From assembly GCA_965216955.1 (NCBI GenBank), contig CBDCGV010000009.1:186001-250000 (forward strand): 64,000 bases of DNA, written 5' to 3'. Below the pieces are notes generated by a model. That model had not been told where the DNA came from. It searched no databases and saw nothing but the letters and a program-made list of their open reading frames with translations. The position numbers and the translations under genes were made by a program. The DNA is from CBDCGV01 sp965216955 (GTDB taxonomy: Bacteria; Bacteroidota; Bacteroidia; Chitinophagales; JADIYW01). Shown here piece by piece: positions 61,451-64,000 of this stretch. How positions within the stretch are numbered: the stretch's first letter is position 1; each line of letters begins with the position of its first letter.

Positions 61451-62563
61451 ATGCGACAACGATTAGTGCTCTGGGGAGAGATTGGAACAGATAGAAAAGC
61501 TCTAATTGCAATCAATTTTGATGAAGAAGAAAGAAAGATTTTCATCAATGCATTCCCAAAAGAGGAAATTACAAAAGAGATTCAAGACAGTTTATTTCAA
61601 GTATGGAAAAATGGAGGGGAGTATAAATTCCCCTCTAATTCTTTCTATTGGGAAGTGAATGAGACAGATGATGGTATTCCAAAAGAAATTAAAATTCACA
61701 AGCCTGCAATTGTCAAAAGATCTTATGACATTTGGACAAAAAAGTTGCTGAGCTTAAGACATTTTGAAGCATTTCAGAAGAATCTTCTGCAAATCAAATC
61801 TCAAAGTGAACTTAAAAACAACAATTTAGATACGACATGGAATAGTGCCAAAGAGTTGTGGAATAAAATTCTCAGTGCTCATAATGAAACCCTTTTAATA
61901 AAAGAACATAAAGAACTTCTTAAGCTCAATATCGACGATGTCTTTAATGCGCTCAAGGCAAAAAAAAGATTGAATAAAGAAAATGATTTTCAATTTAGCC
62001 TTACCAATTTTAAAGCACTAAATAAAAAATTGGACACTTGTGCAGAAAGATTGATCTATCCAAAAGAATGGAATAAAACCTTTAACACTCTAAGAGAAAT
62101 CCAGCAAGAAGTGAATGACCTCCCCTTTATGATCAAGCATGAAAGACAACTTAGAAAAAGAATAAATGAAATATTTAAAGATTTTAAGAAATACAAGCAA
62201 ACAGAAAGAGAAAATCATTTAAAAAGCCGAATTAAAAATTTATCTGAAGTCATTAAAAAACTCGAAAAGTCTATATCTAGAGAGGAGGAAAATTATAAAA
62301 TGCAATATGATAAGATTGTGCATTATACTAGAGGACGGTTATCCGAAAAAGAGATTGAAGAACGCCTAGCCTATATAAAAGATAAAATTGCTTCATCAAA
62401 GAATAAAATAATAGACATCACTAAAACAATTAAATCATTAAAAAAGAAAACCGACAGAAAGAAGGATCCCCAAAATGAAAAAACCAATAAAGCAATAAGT
62501 CAAAACCCAGAAGAAAATTTGGAAAAAATAAAACATAAGTCAGACTCCGTAGAAAAAAAATAA
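61451..62563 (+). CDS. Coiled-coil protein, unknown, probably cytoplasmic
   Basis: 370 residues without signal or membrane segment. An N-terminal domain of about 90 residues (RLVLWGEIGTDRKALIAINF) precedes helical repeats of the type WNSAKELWNKIL, and a long coiled coil occupies about 225-330 (LKSRIKNLSEVIKKLEKSIS). The end is lysine- and glutamate-rich. The helical part vaguely recalls DUF349, but I would not assign it. It follows the secreted coiled-coil gene by 16 bp, and converges on the ABC permease with a 6-bp gap. Confidence 0.7.
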   Translation: MRQRLVLWGEIGTDRKALIAINFDEEERKIFINAFPKEEITKEIQDSLFQVWKNGGEYKFPSNSFYWEVNETDDGIPKEIKIHKPAIVKRSYDIWTKKLLSLRHFEAFQKNLLQIKSQSELKNNNLDTTWNSAKELWNKILSAHNETLLIKEHKELLKLNIDDVFNALKAKKRLNKENDFQFSLTNFKALNKKLDTCAERLIYPKEWNKTFNTLREIQQEVNDLPFMIKHERQLRKRINEIFKDFKKYKQTERENHLKSRIKNLSEVIKKLEKSISREEENYKMQYDKIVHYTRGRLSEKEIEERLAYIKDKIASSKNKIIDITKTIKSLKKKTDRKKDPQNEKTNKAISQNPEENLEKIKHKSDSVEKK

Positions 62564-62569
62564 ACTATT

Positions 62570-63379
62570 TCACTTTAAATCACTTCGCAATAATAGCAGA
62601 TACGATAAAACAGTAAATACTGCTATATAAACAAAAGCCAAAATGAAGTTACTATATGCCCCTAATACTATAAGATCCGTAATATTTGCATTAGGAATCG
62701 CTTCTATTTTAAGATCTTTATCAAATTGAGTAAGCCCCCAAAAAATGCTTATAGGTAGTTTTTCAGCTATTTCCTCAGAAAACCTTGCTTTAAAAAACCA
62801 ATTTGGTATTGATGTAAAAAGAATCATAAAAAGAACAATAGCCATCCCTGTTTTTTTCAATAAAAAACCCAAGAACATTGCTAGTGACAAAAATCCAGCA
62901 ATCTGTACAAAAAGAGCAAATAAATAGGGAATGGTATTGCCAAAAGCAATATTAGAACTTCCACTCCCTTGAAATATACCAGATAACAATCCTATAACTG
63001 TCATAGCAATAGTACTTAATGCAGCAATGATAATTACATTCATCAATTTCCCTAAAGTAAATTCAAGCCTGCTTAGACCATCTATTACATGCTGCCTTGC
63101 TGTTCTATATAGGAATTCATTACATACTAATACAATAATTAAAATTGCCAATAACACTGTAAAAAACTGGGCAGTATATGAGAGCATTACCCAAATATCT
63201 GGAAACTCAAAGGGGTTTATTTGATTGTTACGGGTAACTTCGCTCAAAACCTTAAAGACATTAGCTTGAGGTATGGCAATAAAAAAAAGAGAAAAAATAC
63301 CCACATATAAACCAAACAAAATCTTAAAAGACCTATTAGGTAATATTTTCCCTAGTTCTATTTTAAATAATTTTTGCAT
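62570..63379 (-). CDS. ABC-2 type transporter permease
   Basis: 269 residues. A cytoplasmic N-terminus (MQKLFKIELGKILPNRSFK) precedes six hydrophobic segments, and there is a cytoplasmic-loop pattern FLYRTARQHVIDGLSRLEFTLGK around 91-113 that is common in ABC-2 permeases of the NatB/YhaP group. It shares one base with the upstream ATPase gene, so the two form one transporter. Substrate unknown. Confidence 0.85.
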   Translation of the reverse strand: MQKLFKIELGKILPNRSFKILFGLYVGIFSLFFIAIPQANVFKVLSEVTRNNQINPFEFPDIWVMLSYTAQFFTVLLAILIIVLVCNEFLYRTARQHVIDGLSRLEFTLGKLMNVIIIAALSTIAMTVIGLLSGIFQGSGSSNIAFGNTIPYLFALFVQIAGFLSLAMFLGFLLKKTGMAIVLFMILFTSIPNWFFKARFSEEIAEKLPISIFWGLTQFDKDLKIEAIPNANITDLIVLGAYSNFILAFVYIAVFTVLSYLLLLRSDLK

Positions 63380-64000
63380 TAGTCCTTTACTATTTCCAAA
63401 AACTGATCTTCCAAAGATTTACGCTTTATAACCAAATGAGTAAGAATCACTCCCCTTTCCATAAGATCTCTATTGATATTAGCTACATTCTGTTGATCAT
63501 TTACCAAACTGACTAAAATTCGCCCATCTGTAAGTTGTTCATCAATGATCTTCAAATATTTTAAACTCCGCACTGATTCTATCAATATAGTTCTATTATA
63601 ACTACCAATCTCAATTAAGATTTCATCGCTTAAAATTTCATCAACACTACCATATTCTAATAAGGTCCCAGACTTTAATATCCCAACATGGCTGCATACC
63701 TTCTCTACTTCATCTAATAAATGACTTGCTAAAACAATAGTTTTCCCCTCAGATGCAATATTTTTTATTAGCGTTCGAACTTCATTAATTCCTTCGGGAT
63801 CTAAGCCATTTGTTGGCTCATCTAAAACCAGTACTTCTGGATTACATAAGAGTGCCGAACCAATCGCTAATCGTTGTTTCATCCCCAAAGAATAAGTTTG
63901 AAATTTAGAGTTCTTTCTAGCCAATAAATTCACTTTATCTAAAATAGGATCAATTGCATTATAATTCACTCCCTTAATGTCAGCTACAATCTTAAGATTC
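63379..64000 (-). CDS. ABC transporter ATP-binding protein (5' end cut by window edge)
   Basis: About 207 residues are visible; the start and Walker A lie beyond base 64000, since the frame stays open to the edge (NLKIVADIKGVNYNAIDP). Seen: signature TYSLGMKQRLAIGSAL, Walker B LVLDEPTNGLDP, the SHLLDEVEKVCSHVGIL switch histidine region, and a C-terminal regulatory stretch typical of the CcmA/NatA-type subunits. Partner of the adjoining permease. Confidence 0.93.
   Translation of the reverse strand, partial: NLKIVADIKGVNYNAIDPILDKVNLLARKNSKFQTYSLGMKQRLAIGSALLCNPEVLVLDEPTNGLDPEGINEVRTLIKNIASEGKTIVLASHLLDEVEKVCSHVGILKSGTLLEYGSVDEILSDEILIEIGSYNRTILIESVRSLKYLKIIDEQLTDGRILVSLVNDQQNVANINRDLMERGVILTHLVIKRKSLEDQFLEIVKD

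Noticed and set aside
1..64000. CRISPR array, prophage, integrase or toxin-antitoxin system
   Set aside because: No regularly spaced repeats and no genes of these families; nearly every segment is filled by recognisable chromosomal genes.

Overview
The window comes from a low-GC Bacteroidota genome, most likely from the Flavobacteriia side of the phylum. The evidence is the gliding lipoprotein GldH, promoters of the Bacteroidota type (TTTG or TTG, about 19-21 bp, then TAnnTTTG), a Rho factor with a long disordered insertion, DUF2851, DUF1569, PspC and LemA/TPM genes, and rplQ followed by carA and eno. The genus cannot be read from this sequence. Coding density is very high and the coding is mostly vertical housekeeping. 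No tRNA, rRNA, insertion sequence, prophage or CRISPR array was seen.

Layout. 1-12.1 kb: the 3' part of ligA, gldH, an Hsp15-like S4 protein, two lipoproteins (one an M23 peptidase), a secreted Cys-rich protein, a PhoX-type protein, the pxpABC 5-oxoprolinase operon, a TfoX-N protein, a class I glutamine amidotransferase, a DUF1569 protein and typA. 12.2-14.7 kb: a SMUG2-type DNA glycosylase whose 5' end is frameshifted at a T7 run, a DEAD-box helicase and ftsB/divIC. 14.65-15.25 kb: the only intergenic gap over 300 bp; it holds a GC-rich palindromic element of about 94 bp. 15.2-17.6 kb: eno and carA. 17.7-35.6 kb: one continuous minus-strand str-S10-spc-alpha cluster of 33 genes from rpsL to rplQ, including secY, map, infA and rpmJ. 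It has a strong promoter before rpsL and an intrinsic terminator after rplQ.

35.7-37.7 kb: two TPM-domain proteins, LemA and a small membrane protein. 37.9-42 kb: a YbiT-like ABC-F protein and a penicillin-acylase-family hydrolase. 42-43.4 kb: an arsenic cassette, arsR-arsI-arsC, with a promoter that overlaps a candidate operator and no efflux pump. 43.4-48.5 kb, minus strand: PspC, DUF2851, pyrF, a NifU C-terminal protein, an Mrp/ApbC ATPase and serS. 48.8-58.3 kb, plus strand: rho, rpmH-rnpA-yidD, a CtpA protease, a TauE/SafE permease, tsaB, two tandem ArsR-like regulators without cysteines, and polA. 58.4-62.6 kb: a TPR-PD40-SPOR envelope protein followed by two coiled-coil proteins of unknown function. 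62.6-64 kb: an ABC-2 permease and its ATPase, cut by the window edge.

The points most worth checking are the bulged, multi-hairpin palindrome at 14757-14850; the frameshifted glycosylase at 12238; rnpA, which has no ATG, GTG or TTG that gives a full-length protein and lies in frame behind the rpmH stop; an 11-nt TTTGCAGTsCG sequence at the predicted transcription starts of rpsL, infA and rho; the pump-less ars cassette; and the TPR-PD40-SPOR cluster. No clearly new multi-gene defence or mobile system was found.
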